Source: Candidatus Berkelbacteria bacterium (GTDB taxonomy: Bacteria; Patescibacteriota; UBA1384; VFKW01). Taken from it: a stretch of 13,812 nucleotides of DNA. Location of the stretch: NCBI GenBank assembly GCA_009885355.1, contig VFKW01000151.1:1-13812 (forward strand), in the 5' to 3' direction. Position 1 is the stretch's first letter, and each line of letters begins with the position of its first letter. The translations under genes were made by a program, and so were the position numbers. A model generated the notes under the pieces. It was not told where the DNA came from. It did not search any database and was given only the letters and a program-made list of their open reading frames with translations. Below are positions 6,841-13,812 of this stretch, one piece after another.

Positions 6841-7983
6841 TTAAGTGTTTAATAACTTATCTACCAATAGGGCCATTTTGATTTCTACGGCTTGATCGAA
6901 GTTTCTGGGGTCTTTGCCTATTGTCTTGGCGATTTGGTCTAGGCGGTAGATGACGGTATTTCTGTGAATGCCTAGTTTTTCGGAGGTTTGAGTTAAATTA
7001 AGATTTTGGTCAAAGAAGTATTGCAGAGTTTTGACCAAATCAGGATCTTCGAGTTTACTTAATATTTGATCGGAAAAGAAGAGTTTTTTATCTTTAGCGC
7101 CCTGGCCGATGATCGAGAGTAAACCTAATTCATTGTAAGTATACACTTGATTGTCGCCCCACATTTTTTGACCTAAGACCAAGGCTTCATCAGCTTCTTT
7201 GCAAGAACGAATGAGACCTATAAGACCGGTACGGCTGCGGCCGATGCCGGCGGTAACCTTGGAAATATTAAAATTTACCATTGGCGCGACGATGGCCTTG
7301 AAATTGTCTTTTAAAAGCTGAATCACTTTTTCTTCGGAATTGGACTTAACATCTTTAAAAAGAACAAATTTGTCTTGACCCATGTAGGCTGTAATATTTT
7401 CAGTGTCTTTGGTGAAAAATCCGGCAATTGTCTTTTCAAGGTCGTGTTTTTTGCGCAAGATAATACTTTCTTTTTCATCGGTAAATTCAATATTATTATT
7501 TAGATAATTGTTCCAGAACCCGTCGAGGTGAATAATAAAGGCCATGCGGGGAATATCGAGACGATAACCAAGGACTTTTGCTTGAGAAGCAAGATAATCG
7601 AATTTATTGGGATCTTTGTTGTACATAAGAGAGCAAATAAACTTATCGGTCGAATCCAAATCGGGTTTTATCGATTCATAATGCTGCTGGATCAGAAGTT
7701 CGGCCAGACTTTTTATAAGTGGAGTCTGGGAAAGATATTTTTGCGGATCATCTTTAATTATGACATAGCCTTCATTTTCGAGGCTATTTGAAAGAGCCAC
7801 GACCAAATATGGCCTGATTATATTTGGGTCATCGTTTTCGAGATCTCTTAATTCGAATTTTGTGTTTATTTCGGCTTTTGTATCGCTTGCCAAAATAATC
7901 CCTTTTGAATCAGCGACGTTGATCTGTCCGCCGATGAGGTTTGTGATATATATTTGTATTTTTTCGGCTAAGATTTTATCCAT
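6841..7983 (-). CDS. CdaR/PucR-type transcription regulator
   Basis: The best start is ATG 7981-7983, preceded by AAGGGG. The open frame extends further upstream to 8034, but that part overlaps the palindrome and lacks a ribosome site. The product is 380 residues. Residues about 4-110 resemble the sugar-diacid recognition domain of CdaR (AEKIQIYITNLIGGQINVAD, then GIILAS). A middle region of about 110-310 may be the degenerate GGDEF-like domain of this family. Residues 315-380 are the PucR-type helix-turn-helix (NLTQTSEKLGIHRNTVIYRL). Family members are usually activators of sugar-acid or purine genes, but none of those pathways is nearby, so the ligand is unknown. The consensus promoter with a palindrome at the start site suggests autoregulation. 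Confidence 0.85.
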   Translation of the reverse strand: MDKILAEKIQIYITNLIGGQINVADSKGIILASDTKAEINTKFELRDLENDDPNIIRPYLVVALSNSLENEGYVIIKDDPQKYLSQTPLIKSLAELLIQQHYESIKPDLDSTDKFICSLMYNKDPNKFDYLASQAKVLGYRLDIPRMAFIIHLDGFWNNYLNNNIEFTDEKESIILRKKHDLEKTIAGFFTKDTENITAYMGQDKFVLFKDVKSNSEEKVIQLLKDNFKAIVAPMVNFNISKVTAGIGRSRTGLIGLIRSCKEADEALVLGQKMWGDNQVYTYNELGLLSIIGQGAKDKKLFFSDQILSKLEDPDLVKTLQYFFDQNLNLTQTSEKLGIHRNTVIYRLDQIAKTIGKDPRNFDQAVEIKMALLVDKLLNT

Positions 7984-8012
7984 ATTGTTCCCCTTATAAT
8001 TAGATCTTAAAT

Positions 8013-8029
8013 TTGTGCAAATTGCACAA
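8013..8029. promoter_or_regulatory. Perfect palindrome in the CdaR-like gene leader
   Basis: TTGTGCAA-A-TTGCACAA is a perfect 8-bp inverted repeat. It lies about 10 nt downstream of the expected transcription start and 30 nt before the start codon. That is a classic place for an autorepressor site. A lone TTGTGCAA half-site is also seen at 2614-2621 by the PhnN-like gene start site. Confidence 0.6.
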
Positions 8030-8045
8030 TTCAAAATTCAGGCTT

Positions 8046-8074
8046 ATTATACAGCATTTTTTGACTATTGTCAA
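8046..8074 (-). promoter_or_regulatory. Fully consensus promoter of the CdaR-like gene
   Basis: On the minus strand TTGACA (8069-8074) and TATAAT (8046-8051) are both perfect and 17 bp apart. A promoter this strong usually needs a repressor, which fits the palindrome just downstream. Confidence 0.85.
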
Positions 8075-8249
8075 TACTTATTGAACTAAATGTGAATTCC
8101 AAATCCAGGGCACTTTTTTTCGGCTGGTTTTCGTATCCTTTTTTAGTAAATAACTATTTATCAACTATATGATGTTACAATTATCTTCTTTTTATGGTAT
8201 ATATGCATTGGGGTAATGTGTATAATAATTGAATTTATGTACGCTATAA

Positions 8250-8267
8250 TTTGTGATATGTTACAAA
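8250..8267. promoter_or_regulatory. Operator-like palindrome upstream of protease
   Basis: TTTGTGATATGTTACAAA differs at 2 of 18 positions from the palindrome at 2572-2589. It directly follows a TATAAT (8245-8250) that has no good -35 box. The 9-mer ATGTTACAA in it recurs at 8172-8180. It lies 41 nt before the better promoter of the metalloprotease. The rest of the 383-nt gap between the two divergent genes (7984-8366) is AT-rich and holds only these sites and promoters. Confidence 0.45.
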
Positions 8268-8307
8268 AAATGTCTTTTTTCTCCCTATACAAGCCCCTGC
8301 ATGTTGC

Positions 8308-8335
8308 TTGACAGTTTTGTAGAAGATGATAAAAT
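8308..8335 (+). promoter_or_regulatory. Promoter of the metalloprotease gene
   Basis: A perfect TTGACA (8308-8313) is followed after 16 bp by TAAAAT (8330-8335), with an extended -10 TG at 8327-8328. The start would be near 8342, giving a leader of about 25 nt. This supports the ATG at 8367 rather than earlier in-frame codons. Confidence 0.7.
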
Positions 8336-8366
8336 TTCAGCAATACGTAAAATTGGGAGAAAGACG

Positions 8367-9062
8367 ATGGATAAAAAATTGTGCAACTTGATCGACCGAG
8401 CCAGGAAGACTATTTTAAGGCGAGATTTGTCAAATGAGGCGATTTGCAAGCTTCACGATGTTGGGATAAATACGATCAGCAAACGGAACAAACGTCTTGA
8501 TAATTTTGGGCGGGAATATCAGAAATTAATTCATAAAACAGTGGCATTTTATGATCCGAACGAGCATATTGTTTTTTTAAATATAAATATTTTGGTGAAA
8601 ATGCCTGATAGTCTAGCTGAGGAAGTTCTGGTACATGAATTTATTCACGCGATTGGCAATCATAGTATGAAAAAAACCAAGCATAAAATTGTTTTATATT
8701 CGGGGCTGAAACGCCAAATTTTTCATCGAGGAGCTTCATTTACACGATTTCAGGCATTAAATGAAGGTTATGTACAATATATATGCAATAATTTATCCAA
8801 GAGGGTCTCTGACACATATATCAATGAATATAATTTTGTGAAAAAATTGATTAATATCTTTGGCGAGCAGGCAATAGACGAGGCATTTATGGGAGATGAG
8901 GAAAATTTTGTATCTTTGGTTGAGAATACTTTGGGATTTGAGAAATTTGAATTGGCTTGCCGCAGATTGGATAATAAAGAGTATAAAAAAGCATGGGAAG
9001 TATTTAAAAAAAATGAAACGGAAAAGTTGAATACCTTGGCTCAATGCGAATTGGCAGGATAG
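8367..9062 (+). CDS. Predicted HExxH zinc metalloprotease
   Basis: The start ATG 8367 follows GGGAG by 7 nt and lies just inside the predicted transcript. The open frame continues upstream to 8253, but that part contains the promoter. The 231-residue product has H90-E-F-I-H94-A-I-G-N-H, the zinc site of the zincin proteases, and N132-E133-G-Y about 40 residues later, which fits the third zinc ligand of gluzincins. There is no signal peptide or membrane segment, so it should act in the cytoplasm. No substrate domain is recognisable. I cannot place it in a named family. ImmA/IrrE-like regulatory proteases and minigluzincin-like proteins are possible relatives. The gene stands alone with its own promoter and terminator, divergent from the CdaR-like gene. 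Confidence 0.75.
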   Translation: MDKKLCNLIDRARKTILRRDLSNEAICKLHDVGINTISKRNKRLDNFGREYQKLIHKTVAFYDPNEHIVFLNINILVKMPDSLAEEVLVHEFIHAIGNHSMKKTKHKIVLYSGLKRQIFHRGASFTRFQALNEGYVQYICNNLSKRVSDTYINEYNFVKKLINIFGEQAIDEAFMGDEENFVSLVENTLGFEKFELACRRLDNKEYKKAWEVFKKNETEKLNTLAQCELAG

Positions 9063-9079
9063 TATTTTACTAAATATAT

Positions 9080-9108
9080 GAAAAAGGCGCGGAGCGTGCG
9101 CCTTTTTC
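9080..9108. terminator. Bidirectional terminator between protease and mrdA
   Basis: GAAAAAGGCGC (9080-9090) pairs with GCGCCTTTTTC (9098-9108) around a 7-nt loop. It can end the metalloprotease transcript and, read the other way, the mreBCD-mrdA transcript, whose last stop is at 9238. The 129 nt between (9109-9237) are very AT-rich and hold no gene that I can see. Confidence 0.85.
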
Positions 9109-9237
9109 GAAGGAAATAGATTAATTGTCATCGACCTTAAAAAAATTATACAAAATAATAATAGGTAAAGAATTATTATCTATTATGAAATGATTCTGAT
9201 TTTGAAGATTTAATTTGGATTTTTAACTATAGTATAT

Positions 9238-11136
9238 TTATTTTTTATTTGCAAAATATGTCTCGAGAATCGATTTGGCAACCGGAGCAGAGGTCGTAGA
9301 ACCTTGTCCGCCGCTTTCAATCATAACGACGACGACAATCTCGGGATTTTCATAGGGAGCAAAAGCAGTAAACCAAGCATGAGAAAAAGTATTGTCTCCA
9401 AATTGAGCAGTTCCAGTCTTGGCGGCGACAGTAAAGGGAAGGTCGCGAACTTTAAATGCCGAGCCGGAAGTAACAGCTTGCCGCATGCCTTCTCTTGCGA
9501 CTTGAAGATTATTTTTATCGGCAATATTTGAATTAATAACTTCGCGTTCAATCTTTTGTAAAATATTGCCACTGCTATCAACGATGCGCGAAAGAAGATG
9601 GGGTTTTAAAATTTCGCCATTATTAGCAACAGCAGCTGTGGCAACGGCCATTTGCAATGGAGTGCAGAGAAAATATCCCTGACCGATGGAATAATGATAA
9701 GTATCGCCGATGTACCACGGTTCTTTTTGAGTTTTTCTTTTCCAAGCGTCATTTGGCACAAGACCGGATGATTCGCTGGGAAGATCGATGCCAGTTGGTG
9801 AACCAAAACCAAATTTTTTATACCAATCACCAAGTCGATCGACGCCTAGACCTTTAATGTTCTGATAACCACCGCCGAGAGCATAAAAGAAAATGTCGTT
9901 TGATTCGGCGAGTGCCTGGCGGACATCGGCGATGCCATGGACTTTCCAGTCAGGGAAAACCCATTGACCAATTTTGATGGCGCCGGCAGAGGTATCGAGC
10001 TTGGTTGAGGGAGTAATTGTGCCTTCTTGTAAGCCGGCGACGGCGACAATCGGTTTGATGACTGAGCCAGACGGATAGGTACCGGTTGATATGCGATCCA
10101 GTAATGGCTTATTTTTATCTTGAAGAAGGGTGTTATATTCACCTTGTGTGATGCCGCGGGCAAAAAGATTATTATCATAAGCGGGCAAACTGGCATAAGC
10201 AAGAATGGAGCCGTCTTTGGCATTCATGGCTAGGGCCACGCCTTTTTCGGCTTTATTTTCCACAAATGTTTGCTGGAGGGCAGCAACCGCGGCATTTTGA
10301 AGTCGAGAATCAACACTTAAAACTAGATTATTTCCAGGGATAGCCGGATTGGTGGAAAGAGTGCGTTGAACACGGCCTTGGGAATCGACTTCGAGCTCTT
10401 CTTGGCCAGGTTTGCCTCGAAGAGTTGATTCATAATATTTTTCAAGACCATTTTTGCCAGTTTTACTAATCGAAGTGTAACCGATCTTATTTAGCTCGAG
10501 ATCTTTTTCGGAGATTTTGCCAATATAGCCCAGAATATGAGATAAGCCAGGAATGGGACTGTAAATACGCTTTGTTTCTTTGGCGACTTGGAAACTGGGA
10601 TAATCATTGAGCTGACTTTCCCAAGCCAAAGCGGTATCACGATCAATGTTTTCTTTTAGGCTAGCGCCATTGAGGGAAGCGACTCCTTGCCGATTGACGG
10701 CTTTTATAATATCATCGACGGAAATTCCAATGATAGGCGAAACTTTGGTATATAATTTCAGTCTATCATCCTTTTTCTTTGGCAGGTCGGCTGGATAAAT
10801 ATCGAGACGATACGAGAGAATATTGTTGACCAAGGGAGTACCTTGACTATCAGAAATTGAACCACGGGATGGCTCAATTTGCCTGGGGCGGATACGGTTG
10901 CCGTCGGCTGATACACGATTTTTGTAGCCATTAGTTATCTGAATATTAACTAATTTAAAAAACAATAAAACAGAAAAAATTATACTGATAATATAAAAAT
11001 AGCGGAAAAATGGCCGATCTTCGGCATTTGCTTCCAAGACGTCTTTGTGCTCAATTAATTCTGGAGAAACTTCATATTCTCCTTCATCGCTAAGCGCGCC
11101 TAAATGATGATAATTTTCAAATATATTCTTTTTCAT
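9238..11136 (-). CDS. mrdA: Penicillin-binding protein 2, elongasome transpeptidase
   Basis: This 632-residue class B PBP cross-links peptidoglycan during rod elongation. A cytoplasmic N-terminus is followed by a membrane anchor (about 44-64), a dimerisation/pedestal region (about 85-260), and the transpeptidase domain (about 268-630). The active-site motifs are all present: S358-V-I-K361 (within YPSGSVIKP), S412-N-D and K573-T-G (AAKTGTAQ). The N-terminal tail of about 43 residues before the membrane is long and acidic. The ATG overlaps the mreD stop (ATGA), so the two are translationally coupled. It closes the mreBCD unit. The usual partner RodA (SEDS transglycosylase) is not next to it in this window. 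Confidence 0.96.
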   Translation of the reverse strand: MKKNIFENYHHLGALSDEGEYEVSPELIEHKDVLEANAEDRPFFRYFYIISIIFSVLLFFKLVNIQITNGYKNRVSADGNRIRPRQIEPSRGSISDSQGTPLVNNILSYRLDIYPADLPKKKDDRLKLYTKVSPIIGISVDDIIKAVNRQGVASLNGASLKENIDRDTALAWESQLNDYPSFQVAKETKRIYSPIPGLSHILGYIGKISEKDLELNKIGYTSISKTGKNGLEKYYESTLRGKPGQEELEVDSQGRVQRTLSTNPAIPGNNLVLSVDSRLQNAAVAALQQTFVENKAEKGVALAMNAKDGSILAYASLPAYDNNLFARGITQGEYNTLLQDKNKPLLDRISTGTYPSGSVIKPIVAVAGLQEGTITPSTKLDTSAGAIKIGQWVFPDWKVHGIADVRQALAESNDIFFYALGGGYQNIKGLGVDRLGDWYKKFGFGSPTGIDLPSESSGLVPNDAWKRKTQKEPWYIGDTYHYSIGQGYFLCTPLQMAVATAAVANNGEILKPHLLSRIVDSSGNILQKIEREVINSNIADKNNLQVAREGMRQAVTSGSAFKVRDLPFTVAAKTGTAQFGDNTFSHAWFTAFAPYENPEIVVVVMIESGGQGSTTSAPVAKSILETYFANKK

Positions 11137-11606
11137 ATTTTTAATAATAACCTATTAGATTTGGAAAGTCTGGTAAAAATAAGGTAAAAAACGAGGGCTA
11201 TAACAGATTGATAGACCACAATATATATCGATTGAGAAAGCGGGTTGAAATGATCGAGCAGGCCATCGAGAATAAAAATGAGAAAATGGAAAACTAAAAA
11301 AATAACAAAGATGACTGGCGGCTCTGGATCATGCAAAAGCGGCCGGACTACTGAACGATAGAATAAAAAGATGAAAAGAAACTGAAGACTAAAATAACCA
11401 AAAAATTGAGTTGAAAAGATGTCCATCAAAAGACCGCCAAAAGCAACCCACCACAGAGCAGTATAATCATCATTTTTAATAAGATAAATAAACAGAAAAA
11501 TTAGCGGGAGGTTTGGTAGGGAATTAAAAAATCGAAGGCTTGGGACTAAACTTACCTGCAGGAGGATAACGATGAGGATAAGAATTATTTTACGCCAGTT
11601 TTTCAT
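11133..11606 (-). CDS. mreD: Rod-shape-determining membrane protein MreD
   Basis: The 157-residue protein is very hydrophobic, with about six likely membrane helices (roughly 6-22, 31-44, 49-64, 70-87, 97-116, 125-146). MreD is a conserved membrane part of the elongasome that joins MreC, PBP2 and RodA. Length, position between mreC and mrdA, and hydropathy all fit. Sequence is weakly conserved in this family, so context carries much of the call. The start is 12 nt after mreC, with only a weak GAGA ribosome site. The stop overlaps the mrdA ATG. Confidence 0.88.
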   Translation of the reverse strand: MKNWRKIILILIVILLQVSLVPSLRFFNSLPNLPLIFLFIYLIKNDDYTALWWVAFGGLLMDIFSTQFFGYFSLQFLFIFLFYRSVVRPLLHDPEPPVIFVIFLVFHFLIFILDGLLDHFNPLSQSIYIVVYQSVIALVFYLIFTRLSKSNRLLLKI

Positions 11607-11618
11607 ATAAATTTATTC

Positions 11619-12398
11619 TCATTTTACCACAAAAACCATTTCAAGATGGGAAAAAGATATCGGGGATTTGATCGAAACTGAGCGAGAGATGTCAGTTGGG
11701 GAATAATTAATTTCTTTGACTTGGCCGATTGGGATGCCGCTTGGGAGGATGTGACCAATATCGGATGTGAGAACTGCCTCGCCTTTTTTTGGAATTACAT
11801 CGAGTTGAATATCGTCCATAATCAAGCCTTTGAGGCCGCCTTGCATAATGCCGGTTCCACGAGAATCTTGCAGGGAGGTTGGGATTTTTGAGGCAGTGGA
11901 AGTAATAAGAACAACCTCGGCGGTATTTTTGCTAACTGATTTTGTGCGACCGATCAAAAATCCTTGAGAAACAACTGCCTGATTTTCTCTAATGCCGTCT
12001 TTTGAGCCTTTATTGATAATAACTGAGTCGATAAGACCGCTCGGACTTTTGGCGATGATATTTGAAGAAATGAGTTGGAGTTGAGTCGATTTGGAAAATT
12101 TTAACTCTTCTTTTAAAATAGAATTTTCTCTCTCGGTTTCTTTGGCCTTGATTTTGTCGGCTTGGAGCTTGTTATTTTCATCCTTCAGATTGGTATTTTC
12201 TTTTAATATGTTGCCAAGAGAAAAGAGAGTATGAAAAAATACTTGAGTACCTTGGGTAGCATGGTTAATGCCGCTGGTGATCGGAGAAAATAGAACATAA
12301 GTATAATTTTTGATCGGTTTTAGCAACCCAAACGGATTGGCGATGATGCCGGCAAGAATGATGGCGATTAAAATAATTATAAAACGATATTTAGACAT
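11619..12398 (-). CDS. mreC: Rod-shape-determining protein MreC
   Basis: The 259-residue protein has the standard MreC layout. A short cytoplasmic tail and one membrane helix (about 5-22) come first. A coiled coil (about 63-103, rich in K, E, N and L) follows, and then two beta-barrel domains (about 108-259) carrying the family segments AVVSQGFLIGR, LITSTASKIP, GILMQ-like GTGIMQGGLKG and ILPSGIPIG. It acts outside the membrane as a scaffold that activates PBP2. The ATG follows GGAG by 4 nt. It lies between mreB and mreD in the usual order. The 114-nt spacer to mreB holds a TAG-rich repeat and a possible -10 box. Confidence 0.94.
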   Translation of the reverse strand: MSKYRFIIILIAIILAGIIANPFGLLKPIKNYTYVLFSPITSGINHATQGTQVFFHTLFSLGNILKENTNLKDENNKLQADKIKAKETERENSILKEELKFSKSTQLQLISSNIIAKSPSGLIDSVIINKGSKDGIRENQAVVSQGFLIGRTKSVSKNTAEVVLITSTASKIPTSLQDSRGTGIMQGGLKGLIMDDIQLDVIPKKGEAVLTSDIGHILPSGIPIGQVKEINYSPTDISRSVSIKSPISFSHLEMVFVVK

Positions 12399-12410
12399 GG
12401 AACTCCAGAC

Positions 12411-12450
12411 TGGTAATTAGTAGTGGGTAGTTAGTAGCTGGGAGTTGGGG
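12411..12450. repeat. TAG-rich repeat block between mreB and mreC
   Basis: The words TTAGTAG, GTAGTTAGTAG and GGGAGTTGGGG repeat here, and the block resembles those at 6037-6123 and 13638-13672. It lies inside an operon yet does not disrupt a gene, so it may be a tolerated insertion. Confidence 0.5.
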
Positions 12451-12472
12451 AGGCGCGACCGCAGTATTAGTT

Positions 12473-12478
12473 ATTATA
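12473..12478 (-). promoter_or_regulatory. Possible -10 box upstream of mreC
   Basis: A perfect TATAAT is read on the minus strand 75 nt before the mreC start. The only upstream hexamer at suitable spacing (18 bp) is TGCCAA, which is weak. It may be an internal promoter of the operon or chance in AT-rich DNA. Confidence 0.28.
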
Positions 12479-12512
12479 TGGGGTCGGGGTGACAATTTGG
12501 CAGGGCTGATTT

Positions 12513-13556
12513 TTAGCGGGTGAATTCGGTGGGGAGGAGGACGGCTTTGAGATTTTCGATATCTTCTAGGACAATGCCGGTGCCGCGGGCGACACAGGTG
12601 AGAGGATCATCAGCAATATGAACGGCCGTGCCGGTGGATTGAGAAATAAGCAGATCAAGACCTTTTAATAAAGCGCCGCCGCCAGCTAAAACAATACCAC
12701 GATCCATGATATCGGCGACAAGCTCGGGCGGAGTTTCTTCGATAGTGGCGCGAATTGAATCGACTAATATGGCGACCGATTTTGTGATCGCTTTTCTAAT
12801 TTGTTCATCATTGACGATAATTTCCCTTGGCAATCCACTGACGAGATCGCGTCCGCGCATCGGAGCTTCAGCACGCTCATTCATCGGAAATGCTGAGCCG
12901 ATGGAAATCTTGATTTCCTCGGCAGTTCTGGGTCCGAGTAAAAGATTGAACTGAGAGCGGGCGTAATTGATAATATCTTCGTTCATTTCGTCGCCGGCAA
13001 CACGAATGGATCGACTGGTGACGATGCCACCAAGAGAAATCACAGCGACTTCAGTAGTGCCGCCGCCGATGTCAACGATCATATTGCCGGAAGCGTCCTG
13101 AATCGGTAATCTGGCACCGATGGCGGCTGCAACAGGCTCTTCGATAAGATAGACTTCCCGAGCGCCGGAGTTGATAGCGGCTTCTTCTACCGCTCTTCGC
13201 TCTACTTCAGTGACACCATAGGGAATGCCGATAACGACCCGCGGCCTGGGAATAAGAGTAAATTTTTCTTTATGAACTTTGGTGATAAAATATTTGAGCA
13301 TTTGTTCGGTGACTTCAAAATCACTAATAACGCCGTCAACAAGCGGGCGAATGGCGACAATATTAGCAGGCGTGCGTCCGACCATCCGCCTGGCATCGTC
13401 TCCAATAGCTAAAATTTGCTTTGTTTTTTTATTTATAGCAACAACTGATGGTTCATTGATAATAATCCCCTGGCCTCTAACGTAAACCAAAGTGTTGGCA
13501 GTTCCAAGATCGATTCCGATATCATGGGAAAATAAACCCATCAAGCCATTTAACAT
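12513..13556 (-). CDS. mreB: Rod-shape-determining actin homologue MreB
   Basis: MreB polymerises under the membrane and guides the elongasome. From the chosen ATG (13554-13556, after AGAGGT) the protein has 347 residues, normal for the family. The frame is open to GTG 13592, but that codon abuts the likely -10 box. The ATP-binding motifs of the actin/Hsp70 fold are intact: phosphate-1 DIGIDLGTANT (12-22), phosphate-2 VDIGGGTTE (161-169) and adenosine motif LAGGGALLKGL (290-300). The amphipathic start MLNGLMGLFS is typical of membrane-binding MreB. It is the first gene of the mreB-mreC-mreD-mrdA unit. Confidence 0.97.
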   Translation of the reverse strand: MLNGLMGLFSHDIGIDLGTANTLVYVRGQGIIINEPSVVAINKKTKQILAIGDDARRMVGRTPANIVAIRPLVDGVISDFEVTEQMLKYFITKVHKEKFTLIPRPRVVIGIPYGVTEVERRAVEEAAINSGAREVYLIEEPVAAAIGARLPIQDASGNMIVDIGGGTTEVAVISLGGIVTSRSIRVAGDEMNEDIINYARSQFNLLLGPRTAEEIKISIGSAFPMNERAEAPMRGRDLVSGLPREIIVNDEQIRKAITKSVAILVDSIRATIEETPPELVADIMDRGIVLAGGGALLKGLDLLISQSTGTAVHIADDPLTCVARGTGIVLEDIENLKAVLLPTEFTR

Positions 13557-13592
13557 ATGACCTCTTTGTGATTTACGTGGGGTTGTTACCAC

Positions 13593-13598
13593 TTTATA
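13593..13598 (-). promoter_or_regulatory. Likely -10 box of the mreB operon
   Basis: TATAAA (5 of 6) is read on the minus strand 37 nt before the mreB ATG. The upstream TTGCTT is 20 bp away, longer than ideal, so the -35 is uncertain. Confidence 0.4.
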
Positions 13599-13637
13599 CT
13601 AGAGGATTAAACCATAAAAAGCAAGGGCGCCGCCGGC

Positions 13638-13782
13638 CTAGTAGCTAGGAGTTCGGAGTTGGGAGCAGGGAGAAAACTGAAAAATTTAAAATTTAAAATT
13701 TAAAACAAAATTAAGATATTTAATGTTAAATGTTAAAATTGACTATAAATGCTAGCTACTGACTACCAACTACTATCTACTA
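13638..13782. repeat. Repeat cassette upstream of mreB
   Basis: TAG-rich sequence at 13638-13672 and its inverted counterpart at 13749-13782 flank a core made of AAAATTT x3 (13681-13701) and AATGTTA x2 (about 13722-13735). The flanks share a perfect 9-bp inverted repeat, AGTAGCTAG (13640-13648) and CTAGCTACT (13752-13760). No coding potential is seen. The layout of inverted ends around tandem heptamers looks like a small non-coding element. Confidence 0.5.
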
Positions 13783-13812
13783 TTAAAGTTTGCCGGCGCG
13801 GTATTTGGCTAA
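13783..13812 (-). CDS. C-terminal end of an unidentified gene
   Basis: On the minus strand the last 30 nt read LAKYRAGKL followed by TAA. The codons are GC-richer than the repeats just after the stop, and the stop falls exactly where the repeat cassette begins. Nine residues are too few to identify the product, and another frame is also open. Confidence 0.4.
   Translation of the reverse strand, partial: LAKYRAGKL

Noticed and set aside
8161..8343. Minus-strand 60-codon open frame between the regulator and the protease
   Set aside because: It lies over promoter and operator-like DNA, is highly AT-rich, and has no ribosome site or recognisable motif.
13557..13592. GTG start extending mreB by 12 residues
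   Set aside because: The GTG abuts the likely -10 box, and the ATG at 13556 has a good AGAGGT site and gives the normal N-terminus.
13681..13735. CRISPR array
   Set aside because: The units are 7 nt long with no spacers, so these are simple tandem repeats.
1..13812. tRNA or rRNA genes
   Set aside because: No cloverleaf-like segment or rRNA-like sequence was noticed in the intergenic regions.

Overview
The window looks like chromosomal DNA of a bacterium from the Patescibacteria (candidate phyla radiation) or a similar uncultivated lineage. This is an inference. It rests on an AT-rich genome, a class I (archaeal-type) lysyl-tRNA synthetase, compact genes with good Shine-Dalgarno sites, and intergenic spacers packed with small palindromes, TAG-rich blocks and heptamer tandem repeats. 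TGA is used as a stop (mreC, mreD), so the code is standard. Sigma70-type promoters and intrinsic terminators are easy to see.

Left end (1-2500, minus strand). From right to left come greA (its own promoter, ending at a symmetric terminator), then lysS (its own promoter) and, 28 nt further on, an ASCH-domain gene cut by the window edge. greA and lysS/ASCH are separate transcription units.

Middle, plus strand (2500-6830). A divergent promoter region with several palindromes precedes a guanylate-kinase-fold P-loop kinase that looks most like PhnN (ribose 1,5-bisphosphokinase). After a short hairpin come a zinc-ribbon Nudix hydrolase and a soluble PAS-GAF-PAS histidine kinase that overlaps it by 8 nt. 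A 228-nt spacer full of repeats separates the kinase from a single-domain CheY-like response regulator. A strong bidirectional terminator closes the unit. The set reads as a nucleotide or sugar-phosphate enzyme pair linked to a cytoplasmic two-component sensor, but that coupling is inferred from gene order only.

Middle right (6841-9110). A CdaR/PucR-type regulator (minus) is driven by a fully consensus promoter with a perfect palindrome just downstream of the start site. The divergent gene encodes a predicted HExxH zinc metalloprotease. Similar TTGTG...CACAA-type palindromes lie at the PhnN-like promoter, the regulator promoter and upstream of the protease, which suggests a small local regulon.

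Right end (9238-13592, minus strand). A cell-shape operon runs mreB-mreC-mreD-mrdA (PBP2), with mreD and mrdA overlapping by ATGA. No rodA follows. The last 220 nt hold a repeat cassette and probably the last nine codons of another minus-strand gene.
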